From contig NZ_QQWI01000017.1 in assembly GCF_004125825.1 (NCBI RefSeq), forward strand, positions 1 to 49,521: DNA of 49,521 nucleotides. The letters are read 5' to 3'. This document shows positions 7,698 to 16,326 of the stretch, in pieces. Within the stretch, counting starts at the first letter, position 1; the number at the start of each line of letters is the position of its first letter. Source of the stretch: Fusibacter sp. A1. Its GTDB lineage: Bacteria; Bacillota; Clostridia; Peptostreptococcales; Acidaminobacteraceae. The notes beneath the pieces are model-generated. The model was not told the DNA's origin. It saw only the letters and a program-made list of their open reading frames with translations, and made no database searches. A program made the translations under genes and the position numbers.

Positions 7698-8993
7698 TTA
7701 GATGAATTCTGCGTCTGCTTCAAGCTGTATGATCTTGTTCACAAAATTGACATGACCACGTAATAGATGCTCGATTCCTCCTATGTAGCTTTTATCCTTG
7801 ATTGATAATGCGACAAGTATGAGTGAGACAACACTTCTGATATCGCCACCCTCGACGCGTGACCCGGTAATATGATCACCATTATGAATGAATATCTTGT
7901 TTCCATTTCTTTCAATTCGCGCTCCCATTCTTCTCAGTTCCTCAATATGCCCGAAGCGCTCTTCAAAAACGGTATCTTTTATAGTTGAAGTGCCAGGACA
8001 TTTGAGTGCTAAAGAGGTACAGATTGCCTGTAAATCAGTAGCTAAACCAGGATATGGTTGTGTTTCAATATGGAATGACTTGCTTGGCTGATGTGCGTCT
8101 ATATGAATGGTATCGCCTTCAATGTCCACTTGAATACCGATTGATCTTAGTAAATGGATGAGGGGTTCATTGTGTTCAGGGATACTTCCATACACGCTTC
8201 CTTTTCCGCCAGTCATCGCAAAGCACATCATTAAGGCGCCTGTTTCCAATCTATCTGGCATGATATCGTGAGTGGTGGATGTAAGTTTCCTTACGCCATT
8301 TATGACGATACGATTAGTGCCTCCACCATGAATAACTGCTCCCATTTTCCCAAGCAATGAAATGAGGTCTACGATTTCGGGTTCTCTTGCGGCATTAGTT
8401 ATTGTACTTTGACCTTGTGCGGTTATCGCCATGAAAATCGCATTGATTGTCGCGCCGACGCTGGGGTAACGCAGGTGAATGTCTTTTCCGGTCAGCTGAC
8501 TTGTGTCAAGTGAGGCTTTGATAAATCCTCCTTCAATTGAAATACTTGCTCCGTATGCTTCCATCACTGAAATATGAATGTCGATTGGCCGATCACCAAT
8601 TTTATCGCCACCTGGTAGAGGCAGTATCACCTCTGGGAACTGTGACAGAAGGGCTCCAAGAAAAGTCGTTGACGATCGAATCTTCGATGCATACTTATCG
8701 GATATGATTGTATTAGTGATTTTTCCATATACTTTTACGGTTGTCCCTTGAACCTTATATTGCATACCCAGTTCATCCAAAATGCCTAGTGTCATTTTGA
8801 TATCTGTTATTAATGGAACATTTTCTATGGTCATCCAACCTTCGTTGATAAAAGTAGCAGCAATCAGCGCATATAAGCTGGAGTTCTTAGCGCCATCTGG
8901 AGCCACTCGTCCTGATAGCGGTTTGCCTCCGTCAATCATCAGTGTTTCAGTTTCCTTATATCCAGAGACGGTCTTTTCTTGTCTAATCACATC
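7698..8993 (-). CDS. murA: UDP-GlcNAc 1-carboxyvinyltransferase (MurA) homologue with Asp at the fosfomycin site
   Basis: 431 residues from GTG 8993, which follows AAAGGAG; the longer TTG reading to 9017 would place that site inside the gene. MurA transfers enolpyruvate from PEP to UDP-GlcNAc, the first committed step of peptidoglycan synthesis. Conserved pieces are GAKNSS (Lys-Asn pair, residues 36-37), the active-site loop PLPGGDKIGDRP, PGLATDLQA and the C-terminal RGHVNFVNK. In most MurA enzymes the loop reads GGC; here residue 130 (codon 8604-8606) is Asp, as in mycobacteria and chlamydiae, which are naturally fosfomycin-tolerant. The gene overlaps the DeoR regulator by 11 bases and is probably an auxiliary paralogue rather than the main murA. 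Confidence 0.85.
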   Translation of the reverse strand, partial: DVIRQEKTVSGYKETETLMIDGGKPLSGRVAPDGAKNSSLYALIAATFINEGWMTIENVPLITDIKMTLGILDELGMQYKVQGTTVKVYGKITNTIISDKYASKIRSSTTFLGALLSQFPEVILPLPGGDKIGDRPIDIHISVMEAYGASISIEGGFIKASLDTSQLTGKDIHLRYPSVGATINAIFMAITAQGQSTITNAAREPEIVDLISLLGKMGAVIHGGGTNRIVINGVRKLTSTTHDIMPDRLETGALMMCFAMTGGKGSVYGSIPEHNEPLIHLLRSIGIQVDIEGDTIHIDAHQPSKSFHIETQPYPGLATDLQAICTSLALKCPGTSTIKDTVFEERFGHIEELRRMGARIERNGNKIFIHNGDHITGSRVEGGDIRSVVSLILVALSIKDKSYIGGIEHLLRGHVNFVNKIIQLEADAEFI

Positions 8994-9777
8994 TTGCTCC
9001 TTTGTCTTCTTCAACAATAATTAGTTCAATATCAGTTTCCTTTAGTTTTTCGATGTTTTCCTCAGTTACATCCCAGTCTGTGATTATCGTATTGAATCTT
9101 TCGATAGGATAGATATGCAGAATTGAATCCAATTCTATTTTTTCATTTGGATACAATCCGATGTTTGATTTCGCAGCATCCATGAATGCTCTTATTAACC
9201 CAACTGATGAAGGGGATTGAATGGATGCACCAAAAGTTGTGGATACAGCCGCACTTGTAATAAACGCTTTGTCGAATCGAAGGTGTTTGATCATATCGAT
9301 AGCAAGCTGTTCTTTACAATGACCTTTTGAATTGAGGATGCCTCCGATCATTATGGTGGTAACATTCGTATATAATCTAAGTACATCCGCTAAGATTATT
9401 GAGTTCACAACTACGGTAAACTCAAAATTCCTGGGTAGGTTCTGTACCATGAAATAGCCTACGGACCCACCAGTGATATGTACCACATCATGTTCCTTAA
9501 TCAGGCTTACCGCTTTAAGTGCAATTGCCATGTAATTAGGTTTTATATTTGTGATATCTCGGTGAGTAACAGACTCGGGGATAGAGTAGCCTCTAGGAAT
9601 GGCAGGAATAGCCCCACCATGCGTGCGTTTAAGTAGGCCTTTACTTTCTAGAATACGTAAATCTCTTCTTGCTGAATCTACCGAAATGTTGAATTTGCTT
9701 TGAATGATGCTTAGAGAAATTCTTCCTTGATCCTCAATTATTTTAAGGATTTCCTGGTGTCGTTCTTCAATAAACAT
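8983..9777 (-). CDS. DeoR/GlpR-family transcriptional regulator
   Basis: 264 residues. ATG 9777 is preceded by GAGGAGGA. Residues 1-57 form the DeoR helix-turn-helix (starting ERHQEILKIIEDQGRIS, then DSARRDLRILESKGLL with the family RRDL core, then a THGGA hinge); residues 75-235 are a DeoRC sugar-phosphate sensor-like domain. It is the first gene of a two-gene operon with the murA-like gene, and their overlap implies coupled expression. Direct repeats of AACATGAA and CGTTAAT upstream are candidate operator elements. Linking a DeoR sensor to a MurA homologue suggests control by an amino-sugar phosphate, which is inference. Confidence 0.85.
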   Translation of the reverse strand: MFIEERHQEILKIIEDQGRISLSIIQSKFNISVDSARRDLRILESKGLLKRTHGGAIPAIPRGYSIPESVTHRDITNIKPNYMAIALKAVSLIKEHDVVHITGGSVGYFMVQNLPRNFEFTVVVNSIILADVLRLYTNVTTIMIGGILNSKGHCKEQLAIDMIKHLRFDKAFITSAAVSTTFGASIQSPSSVGLIRAFMDAAKSNIGLYPNEKIELDSILHIYPIERFNTIITDWDVTEENIEKLKETDIELIIVEEDKGARCD

Positions 9778-9850
9778 AAATCCTCCTCATTAACGGGAAT
9801 TAACGATTGTTCATGATTTGGATTTTAACATGAAGAAACATGAATGTCAA
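9778..9850 (-). promoter_or_regulatory. Direct repeats upstream of the deoR-murA operon
   Basis: On the minus strand CGTTAAT occurs twice with a three-base gap (around 9791-9807), and CATGTT occurs twice with a four-base gap near 9829-9844. DeoR-family proteins often bind such repeated short elements near their own promoter. No clear -35/-10 pair was assigned. Confidence 0.35.
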
Positions 9851-9907
9851 TTCCGAAAGCTGTTGAAAAAGAGACACGCAAATCAAATCGTTGAAATCAG
9901 TACCTAA

Positions 9908-10156
9908 AAGGTAACCAACGCGATTCCCAGAAACTACACAGATCAGGAATGGGCACTCCATATTAAGTTTACATTGGTTTCAGTAGTGTTGCTAGTTGTC
10001 CAATCTATTATAATCATAAAAAGAGAGCAGAAAAAAAATCGGTTAGGAGTAAAGAGGTGATTAATCACTGATAAGATTAAGAGCGGAATTATTAGTATGT
10101 TAAGTCCCTCTGCAAATAGAAAGTTCAAAGCATTTTATGATATAGTTAAAGTGTAA
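9908..10156 (+). pseudogene. Possible membrane-protein remnant interrupted by TGA
   Basis: A coding-like frame runs from 9908 to 10156 without a start codon. It contains a single hydrophobic helix (SVVLLVVQSIIIIKRE) followed by a basic stretch, then TGA at 10058-10060, then 31 more codons with helical character ending MLSPSANRKFKAFYDIVKV. It has no ribosome site and no recognised family. It may be the 3' end of a decayed gene. Apart from this, 9851-10223 holds nothing else I can identify. Confidence 0.25.
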
Positions 10157-10223
10157 AACTGCCGAACATAGGGGGTTTTATATGAGAAGATCATAATGAC
10201 AGTATGCATATGGAGGCGTAACT

Positions 10224-11021
10224 ATGATTGCTTATTTTTCTGGAACAGGAAATTCTTTATATGTAGCCAAACAACTTGCTCATCACCTTTCTGATGAGCT
10301 TAAGTCGATTGCAGTTGAATCGATGGATTCGAAAAATGAGCGCACCTACCTCATTGGAAGTAGTGAAAAGTTGGGCATAGTGTTTCCAATTTATTCTTGG
10401 GGTGCACCGGAGATAGTGCTCAAGTGGCTGGAAACAGCCGTGTGTGAATGGGAAAGCAAACCTTATGTCTACGTGGTGATTACTTGCGGTGAAGACATAG
10501 GTGACGGCATGAGGGCTGTTGAAAAGATTTTAAGTAAGAAAAAGCTTGCCGTCGATGTTGCTTATACAATCGTTATGCCCAACAACTATATGATCATGGG
10601 CGATGTTTACGATGAAAAAACAGAGAAGCGGTTGCTGGCATCATCAGAGCTTGAGATCGCTGAATTGGCAAAGCTTTTAGAAAGCTCTACTCGGGGAGTC
10701 AGACATCTTCGAAAAGGGAAGTTGGCTTTTTTAAGGACTGCAGCCGTCAATCCGCTGTTTAATCGTTTTGCTAGAACAACGACATCTTTCAGAGTGAGTG
10801 AAGATTGCACATCTTGTGGGATTTGTAGTGAGATATGTCCAACTAAGACGATCAGTATGGTTGAAGGTAAACCAAAGTGGCATGGGGATTGTGCGCAGTG
10901 TTTGGGCTGCATCAATTATTGTCCAGTCAAAGCGATAGATTTTGGGGATAAAACCAAGAAAAAGGGACGTTACGCACATCCTAAAATCACTGTTGATGAA
11001 ATGAAGTTGACGACTAAATAG
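10224..11021 (+). CDS. EFR1-type ferredoxin with flavodoxin-like domain
   Basis: 265 residues from ATG 10224 after TGGAGG. The N-terminus is a flavodoxin-like fold with the phosphate loop FSGTGNS (residues 5-11). The C-terminus has two 4Fe-4S ferredoxin motifs, beginning with C195 (CTSCGICSEICP) and C223 (CAQCLGCINYCP). EFR1 proteins are common in strict anaerobes and are thought to transfer electrons between flavin and iron-sulphur centres; the natural partner is unknown here. It appears to be a single-gene unit. Confidence 0.9.
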   Translation: MIAYFSGTGNSLYVAKQLAHHLSDELKSIAVESMDSKNERTYLIGSSEKLGIVFPIYSWGAPEIVLKWLETAVCEWESKPYVYVVITCGEDIGDGMRAVEKILSKKKLAVDVAYTIVMPNNYMIMGDVYDEKTEKRLLASSELEIAELAKLLESSTRGVRHLRKGKLAFLRTAAVNPLFNRFARTTTSFRVSEDCTSCGICSEICPTKTISMVEGKPKWHGDCAQCLGCINYCPVKAIDFGDKTKKKGRYAHPKITVDEMKLTTK

Positions 11022-11206
11022 TTGAATAATCGTCTAACTTTACATTAATCTTAAATATCACTTTATCGTGGTATTTTTTTTGTAGAGATTGTTAGCAAAA
11101 TCATGATGAATGAAGGCTATAAAATGGTGAAGGAATGTTTTATGCAGGTGCGATAGCTCCGGATTTGATTCCTATGAGATGTCTACATTCCCTAAGTCAT
11201 TTTAAC

Positions 11207-11235
11207 TTGACACAAGAACGTATGTTCGGTATAAT
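11207..11235 (+). promoter_or_regulatory. Consensus promoter with LexA (SOS) box in the spacer
   Basis: TTGACA (11207-11212) and TATAAT (11230-11235) are separated by exactly 17 bases. Inside the spacer, GAACGTATGTTC (11216-11227) fits the Gram-positive LexA core GAAC-N4-GTTC, with RNRY satisfied by GTAT. LexA binding there would block RNA polymerase, so the following gene should be DNA-damage inducible. Confidence 0.8.
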
Positions 11236-11286
11236 GTAGAAAAGTAAATTATTGAAATGTAATCATTTTACTAGGAGGAAATGAAG

Positions 11287-11763
11287 ATGGATAGGTATAG
11301 TGAAGGATTACGATTGCTTGAAGAAAGTTGCGGTAACTCAAAAGATAATGTGATTGCTCTTGCAACGATCGCTGTGGATCCAACAGTTGATGGAAATCCT
11401 CAGCCTTTTGTACGAGAAGTAGATGCATATTATGAAGATGGTGTGTTTTATGTTACCACGTGGGGAAAATCCAATAAGATGATTCAAATAGCGAAGAGCA
11501 AAGAAGTTGGATTTGTAGTCTGTAAAGAGGGGATTTCCGGAAGCGGTATTGGCGAAAACCTTGGATGGGTTTTAGATCCGGAAATTGCTGAGTTAAGGAC
11601 TAAACTTCGCAAGGCATTTAGTAATTGGTACGACCATGCAAACAATGAACAGGATGAAAACTGTGTCATTCTAGCAATCAAGATGACAAGGTGTGCAATA
11701 TTCAGAGATGAAGGAGCTTTACGTTACAATTTGGATTTAGTGAATAAGAAAGAGATCGAATGA
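11287..11763 (+). CDS. Pyridoxamine 5'-phosphate oxidase-fold protein
   Basis: 158 residues. ATG 11287 has ideal spacing to AGGAGG (11273-11278); ATG 11281 would be only two bases from it. The sequence has the split-barrel pattern of FMN- or F420-binding proteins: NVIALATI, then a VDAYYEDGVFYVTTW strand pair, then KSNKMIQIAKSKEVGFVV. Such proteins are small flavin reductases or oxidases with varied substrates. The LexA-box promoter suggests a role during DNA damage, possibly managing oxidised metabolites; the substrate is unknown. A terminator follows. Confidence 0.75.
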   Translation: MDRYSEGLRLLEESCGNSKDNVIALATIAVDPTVDGNPQPFVREVDAYYEDGVFYVTTWGKSNKMIQIAKSKEVGFVVCKEGISGSGIGENLGWVLDPEIAELRTKLRKAFSNWYDHANNEQDENCVILAIKMTRCAIFRDEGALRYNLDLVNKKEIE

Positions 11764-12107
11764 TTTCCTTGCAAATTGAAGGTTGAAGTAGCCACTTGCT
11801 ATCACCGATAATCATCCATTTCGTGTGAAGTGCTATTGAAAACCTAAATGGAATAGCAACTCATCAGACAAAATATAAGGGGGTGCGGAAAATGCCACCC
11901 TCTTTATTTATGTGCCTGAGTACCGAGCTACCCGCTTTATCTGAAGTTAGTGCCTGTCGCCTGATTAGCTGAGAAAATCCAAAGTCATTTAAAAGGTACT
12001 TAGAGTCTTATCTGATGATTTTTCAGTGATATAATAGACTTATAATGGAGATCAAGAACTCTGGAACTTGAATGCTGGAAGATAAATCAACCAAGTAGGT
12101 GACAACG
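11764..12107. other. Intergenic region: terminator, then promoter area of the polymerase gene
   Basis: It contains the terminator at 11878-11908 and, further on, TATAAT-like sequences near 12031 and 12041 that could serve the polymerase gene (with a weak TTATCT upstream). No GAAC-N4-GTTC LexA box is found here, although GAACTCTGGAAC near 12056 looks superficially similar. Confidence 0.4.
11878..11908 (+). terminator. Rho-independent terminator
   Basis: AGGGGGTG pairs with CACCCTC around an A-rich loop, followed by TTTATTT. It ends the SOS-controlled oxidase-fold gene. Confidence 0.65.
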
Positions 12108-13619
12108 ATGAATGAGAACAATCGCATATATGTGGCAATCGATCTTAAGTCGTTTTATGCCTCTGTTGAATGCATAGAAAGAGGGTTAGATCCCTTGACG
12201 ACGAATTTGGTGGTCGCAGATGCCAGCAGGTCTGAAAAGACTATTTGCCTGGCGGTTTCACCATCGCTTAAGCGCTTTGGAATTTCGGGTAGGGCCAGAC
12301 TCTTTGAAGTGGTTCAAAAGGTCAAGGAAGCGAATGCGAAAAGAAGACGCTATGCGCCCAACTGGCAGTTTAATGGATCATCCTATTTTTCGGATGAACT
12401 GGAGAAGTCAGCCGACCTAGCCATCGATTACATCGCCGCGCCTCCGAGAATGGCATTTTACATGGACTATAGCACGCGTATATACAACGTATATTTAAAG
12501 CATGTCGCTCCTGAGGATATCCATGTGTATTCGATCGATGAGGTCTTTATCGATGTAACGCATTACCTGACTTCTACTCAGTTGAGTCCTCGCGAATTTG
12601 CAAAGAGACTAATCAAGGATGTGCTTGATACGGTCGGTGTTACAGCAACTGCTGGCATTGGTACAAATCTCTACTTATGCAAAGTGGCGATGGATATTGT
12701 GGCAAAACATATCCCTGCGGATCGTGACGGTGTAAGGATTGCTGAAATCGATGAGAGAAGTTACCGTGAACTCCTTTGGACCCATAAGCCTCTTACCGAT
12801 TTTTGGCGTGTGGGCAGAGGATACCAGAAGAAACTGCATGACAACAGCCTCTTTACGATGGGTGACATCGCAAGGTGTTCTTTAGACAATGAGGATCTGC
12901 TGTACAAATTGTTTGGTGTGAATGCGCAGCTGCTCATCGACCATGCTTGGGGCTATGAACCTTGTACCATTGAGGATGTCAGATCCTATAAACCCTCATC
13001 GAAGAGTACGGGGGCTGGTCAAGTCCTGCACAATCCTTACCCTTATGAGAGTGCCAGGATCATCGTTCAAGAAATGACGGATCTACTGGTGCTTGATCTG
13101 GTGGAGAAAGGATTGGTGACGGATCAGATGGTCCTAACCGTAGGGTATGATATTTCAAATCTGGCAACTGCAGAGCTAAGAGACGCTTTTCATGGAGAAG
13201 TGAAAACAGATTACTATGGACGACAAGTGCCGAAACATGCCCATGGTACCGTAAACCTTAAAAAAATGACCTCTTCGACAAAATTGATTATGGATGCTGT
13301 CATGGGCTTGTTTGATGAGATAGTAGACCCTAACCTATATGTTCGCAGGGTCAACATCGTCGCGGGCCGTATCAAGGATGAAAAGAAAGCCCAGAATGAA
13401 GCTACCTATGAGCAGCTGGATATCTTTACGGACTACGAGGCTAAGATAGCCAAGGAAGAAGCAGAAGAAGAAGCCTTAAAAAAAGAAAAGAATTTGCAAC
13501 ATGCCATACTGGACCTTAAAAAGAAGTTTGGCAAGAATGCAGTCTTAAAAGGTATGAATTTGCAAGAGGATGCCAACACAAAAGAAAGAAACAAGCAGAT
13601 TGGCGGTCATAAGGCGTAA
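12108..13619 (+). CDS. Y-family DNA polymerase (UmuC/UvrX type)
   Basis: 503 residues from ATG 12108; GTG 12099 lies inside the apparent ribosome site AGTAGGTGA. The catalytic palm has D12 (YVAIDLKSFYASVE) and D144/E145 (YSIDEVFID); a helix-hairpin-helix-like part follows, then the little finger. QLDIF at 436-440 matches the beta-clamp binding motif. The last 60 residues are a charged helix. It copies past damaged bases with low fidelity. The length and the following YolD gene are typical of UvrX-type polymerases in Firmicutes, often plasmid- or prophage-linked. No LexA box is visible just upstream, but an SOS promoter lies about 0.9 kb earlier. Confidence 0.92.
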   Translation: MNENNRIYVAIDLKSFYASVECIERGLDPLTTNLVVADASRSEKTICLAVSPSLKRFGISGRARLFEVVQKVKEANAKRRRYAPNWQFNGSSYFSDELEKSADLAIDYIAAPPRMAFYMDYSTRIYNVYLKHVAPEDIHVYSIDEVFIDVTHYLTSTQLSPREFAKRLIKDVLDTVGVTATAGIGTNLYLCKVAMDIVAKHIPADRDGVRIAEIDERSYRELLWTHKPLTDFWRVGRGYQKKLHDNSLFTMGDIARCSLDNEDLLYKLFGVNAQLLIDHAWGYEPCTIEDVRSYKPSSKSTGAGQVLHNPYPYESARIIVQEMTDLLVLDLVEKGLVTDQMVLTVGYDISNLATAELRDAFHGEVKTDYYGRQVPKHAHGTVNLKKMTSSTKLIMDAVMGLFDEIVDPNLYVRRVNIVAGRIKDEKKAQNEATYEQLDIFTDYEAKIAKEEAEEEALKKEKNLQHAILDLKKKFGKNAVLKGMNLQEDANTKERNKQIGGHKA

Positions 13620-13650
13620 GGGGAATATATGCACAAGAAGGTGGTAAGCG

Positions 13651-14076
13651 ATGAACAAGAAGATAAACGACGAATTAAAAAAATATGAGGACATAATCGA
13701 TCTGCCACGTCATGTATCCCCTAAACGGCCGCAAATGCCTGTAGCGGACAGAGCGGCCCAGTTCGCGCCCTTTGCTGCCGTGGTCGGTCATGAGTCCGCC
13801 ATCAAGGAAGCCGCACGGCTTACCGATGAAAAAAGGGATCTGGACGAGATGGAAAAAACCATAATAAATGATCGCTTAAGAGAAATCGATGAACGGCTGC
13901 CGAATGCGGTTGAGGTTGAAATCACCTACTTTCAGACCGATGCGCTAAAGGAGGGTGGAAAGTACCTAGTAAAGCCGGGAACAGTCAAGAAGATCGATGT
14001 CTACCAAAGAGAAGTTCAACTGGTAGACGGTACTAACATACCCATTGAGGATTTGCTTCGTGTGACACTTGTGTAG
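13651..14076 (+). CDS. YolD-like protein
   Basis: 141 residues from ATG 13651 after AAGGTGG. The family core is evident: residues 31-44 read ADRAAQFAPFAAVV, followed by a long helix and a beta-rich C-terminus that aligns with YolD-like proteins. Members almost always sit next to UvrX/UmuC-type polymerases and are thought to modulate them, perhaps like UmuD, though the mechanism is not established. It starts 31 bases after the polymerase gene and is followed by a terminator, so the two form an operon. Confidence 0.88.
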   Translation: MNKKINDELKKYEDIIDLPRHVSPKRPQMPVADRAAQFAPFAAVVGHESAIKEAARLTDEKRDLDEMEKTIINDRLREIDERLPNAVEVEITYFQTDALKEGGKYLVKPGTVKKIDVYQREVQLVDGTNIPIEDLLRVTLV

Positions 14077-14384
14077 CTGTATCTCTATAAGACAGCATCG
14101 CCGACAGTTTGATATGAATTGCAAATAGCTAAAACCTCTTCACAGAAACGTGAGGAGGTTTTTTAGTGGTTGTTTTTGATACACTGAGAAAGAGCCAGGA
14201 ACTGAATCCGACTCAAAATTGAAACAACAGATGCCAATTCAGATTATTACGTTTATCTTAAATGGAGCTTTCGTTTGGTTTGATTTGGTAGAATGGAAAT
14301 AGCTACAGGGACGAAATTTTTCAAATCGTAAATACGGGTACAGGATTTTCTACTTGTTAGTTGGTCAATCGAAGAGGAACAACC
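14077..14384. other. Intergenic region with one terminator
   Basis: The terminator at 14133-14165 is the only clear feature. A TAGAAT element near 14290 could be a -10 box for the Nudix gene but no matching -35 is seen. Confidence 0.35.
14133..14165 (+). terminator. Rho-independent terminator after YolD
   Basis: AACCTC-TTCAC pairs with GTGA-GGAGGTT around AGAAAC, with six T after the stem. Confidence 0.75.
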
Positions 14385-14873
14385 ATGAAATATAATTATT
14401 GCCCGGTTTGTGGGCGTAAACTAAGTTTGAAGGTGGTAGGTGATGAAGGATTAAAACCTCATTGCTCCAAGTGTGATAAGTTCTATTTTGATAGGGTGAG
14501 ACCTTGTGTGATAGCACTTGTCATGAATGAATTTGACGAAGTGGTGTTGATCAAGCAGTCCAAAGTTTCAGCAGAGCACTGGGTAGTGGTTGCAGGCTAT
14601 TTAAGCGGCGGTGAGAATTTTGAAGAAGCGGTAGCTAGAGAAGTTCTAGAAGAAACAGGACAGGTGGTAAACTTTTCTACGTATTTAGGCAGTTACCCGG
14701 TTGATAAGAAGGAACTGGTAATGAGTGCTTTTCAATGCGATGTAAATAAACTGCCGTTCAATCGCTCTAAGGAAGTGGACGACATCAAATGGGTAAAATT
14801 AAATGATGCAATCAAGTTTGTTCCCCCTGAAAGTGTCGCGTTTAAACTGATTAGCAAGTTGATGCATGTCTAG
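14385..14873 (+). CDS. Nudix hydrolase with N-terminal zinc ribbon
   Basis: 162 residues. ATG 14385 is preceded by AAGAGGAAC; the longer reading from 14361 has no site. Residues 4-30 hold CPVCG and CSKC, a zinc ribbon as in NADH pyrophosphatases. The Nudix box begins at GYLSGG and continues ENFEEAVAREVLEETG, an exact fit to Gx5Ex7REUxEExGU. It should hydrolyse a nucleoside diphosphate linked to another group, plausibly NADH or a related dinucleotide, but the NudC specificity motif is not certain here. It begins an accessory stretch of small genes. Confidence 0.85.
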   Translation: MKYNYCPVCGRKLSLKVVGDEGLKPHCSKCDKFYFDRVRPCVIALVMNEFDEVVLIKQSKVSAEHWVVVAGYLSGGENFEEAVAREVLEETGQVVNFSTYLGSYPVDKKELVMSAFQCDVNKLPFNRSKEVDDIKWVKLNDAIKFVPPESVAFKLISKLMHV

Positions 14874-14946
14874 TTTGTTATCACAGAGTAACACGACTGT
14901 GTTGAAGTGCTTGCAAAAGTTTACAAAAAAGGAGAGTGATTCTCTA

Positions 14947-15309
14947 ATGAAAGTCTACAAAGTAATAAAAAATCGAAAAAGTGATTACCCGAACCCGATC
15001 ATTTTAGTTAAAGGACAAGTAGTGGAATGCATTCAGGAATCCGACAAAGACAGCAGTTGGTCAGGATGGGTCATGTGCCAAACGAAAGACAACAAGGGCT
15101 GGATTCCGCATCAAATCGTTGAAGGGACAGAGGATAATGCAGTCATTATAGAAGATTACACTGCCGTAGAGTTTGATTTGGAACTTGGTGAAAGACTGGT
15201 ATCGCTTAAGGAAATGAATGGGTGGATCTGGTGTTACAAAGAACAGGATTCTAAAACAAGGGCATGGGCACCGCTTGACCACTTAGAGTTATTGAAAAAC
15301 TCGATTTAA
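14947..15309 (+). CDS. Tandem SH3-like domain protein
   Basis: 120 residues from ATG 14947; GGAG lies 12 bases upstream, a rather long gap, but the upstream part of the frame overlaps the Nudix gene. The pattern GQVVECIQESD ... SGWVMCQTKDNKGWIPHQIV, then a second weaker copy (GERLVSLKEMNGWIWCYK ... RAWAPLDHLELL), matches small bacterial SH3-like proteins. No signal peptide is seen, so it is probably cytoplasmic. Function unknown. Confidence 0.65.
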   Translation: MKVYKVIKNRKSDYPNPIILVKGQVVECIQESDKDSSWSGWVMCQTKDNKGWIPHQIVEGTEDNAVIIEDYTAVEFDLELGERLVSLKEMNGWIWCYKEQDSKTRAWAPLDHLELLKNSI

Positions 15310-15326
15310 ATAAAAAGGAGTTCGGA

Positions 15327-15689
15327 GTGACCAATCTACCTGATGAAATTGATAAGCGACTTAACCTAATTGACTTCAATGAGTTATGGCCAGGATTCAA
15401 GAGATATGAGTATGCCCTTTATGATGATGAACATGTAATTCTGAATGATAAAACTATGGAAAGAGACCAGCGATTCATGGGTAATACGAGCATTTGTTAT
15501 GAAGGGGAGCATACAATCTGTGGATACGATCCGATGAAAATGCAACGATTCGAAAATTGGGTTTATCACAAATCGTTTTTAGGAATCAATGATGGGGAGA
15601 GTAAAGAGTTTATCATGGGGCCTATTGTTACCGAGAGTGAAGATGAAGATTTTAGCCGAGTTTCTCGGTACTATAGGAGAAAATCATGA
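15327..15689 (+). CDS. Hypothetical protein
   Basis: 120 residues starting at GTG 15327 after AAAAAGGAG. It is acidic, rich in aromatic residues, with no signal peptide or membrane segment. No family is recognised. The stop overlaps the start of the next gene by three bases (ATGA), so the two are translationally coupled and probably act together. Confidence 0.6.
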   Translation: MTNLPDEIDKRLNLIDFNELWPGFKRYEYALYDDEHVILNDKTMERDQRFMGNTSICYEGEHTICGYDPMKMQRFENWVYHKSFLGINDGESKEFIMGPIVTESEDEDFSRVSRYYRRKS

Positions 15690-16228
15690 TGAAGAAGGGG
15701 ATACTAATCTTTGTAACACTCCTTGCCATTGGACTTGCCGGTTCATATCATTACTTTGAAAGTCCAATTGATAAGATGTATGTTCTACAGAATCTTAATG
15801 AAGAGGAAACGGTAAATCTACAGGTGAATGGTTTTTACTATAGGAGTTTGCTCAGAGAAGATTATCTGCTATTGAAGTTCATATGGAATGATGAAATCAT
15901 TCCAGCTAAGGAATGCTTAACTATTCCATTGGGCATTGAAGGACCTATCACTGAAAGCACGCCTAAATCGGACAAAATCAGAAGCCAAGTTTATGAATTT
16001 GAGTCGATCATCAGCGGCAAATTTCTTGGTAGGTATGAAACCGGTCCCTTTGAAGAGGAGCGGTATATCGATTTTGGAATTGTTGCGCTTACAAAAGACT
16101 ACAGCGAAATTTATCTATTCAATCAGAGGGGAATATTCGCATCGGGCGATTCGCAAAGTGAAGCTAAAGATATTGTAAAGGTCTTTTTTAAGGATTTTTT
16201 TAAAGAACACACCAGTGGTGATTTTTAG
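15686..16228 (+). CDS. Hypothetical secreted or membrane-anchored protein
   Basis: 180 residues from ATG 15686 (GGAG upstream). Residues 3-22 are a hydrophobic N-terminal segment (ILIFVTLLAIGLAGS) that could be a signal anchor; there is no lipobox Cys. The rest is soluble with alternating strands. It is coupled to the preceding gene by an ATGA overlap. No family recognised. Confidence 0.6.
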   Translation: MMKKGILIFVTLLAIGLAGSYHYFESPIDKMYVLQNLNEEETVNLQVNGFYYRSLLREDYLLLKFIWNDEIIPAKECLTIPLGIEGPITESTPKSDKIRSQVYEFESIISGKFLGRYETGPFEEERYIDFGIVALTKDYSEIYLFNQRGIFASGDSQSEAKDIVKVFFKDFFKEHTSGDF

Positions 16229-16326
16229 CTGTGTTTAGCATGGAGGAGTAAGCTTGGTAAAGTTAATAAAGGCAACTATGATGAACATAAAGGTAAGCAA
16301 GATCAATAAGAAGAAAAGGTGAAGTG

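Noticed and set aside
7355..7705. Short frames on both strands before the murA-like gene
   Set aside because: Neither strand has a ribosome site or motif, and the plus frame runs into the end of the murA-like gene.
12056..12067. GAACTCTGGAAC as a LexA box for the polymerase gene
   Set aside because: The second half is GAAC rather than GTTC, so it is not the inverted repeat LexA needs.
16254..16322. 22-codon frame from TTG after GGAGG
   Set aside because: Too short and low in complexity to call. It may simply be leader sequence of the DUF2441-like gene.
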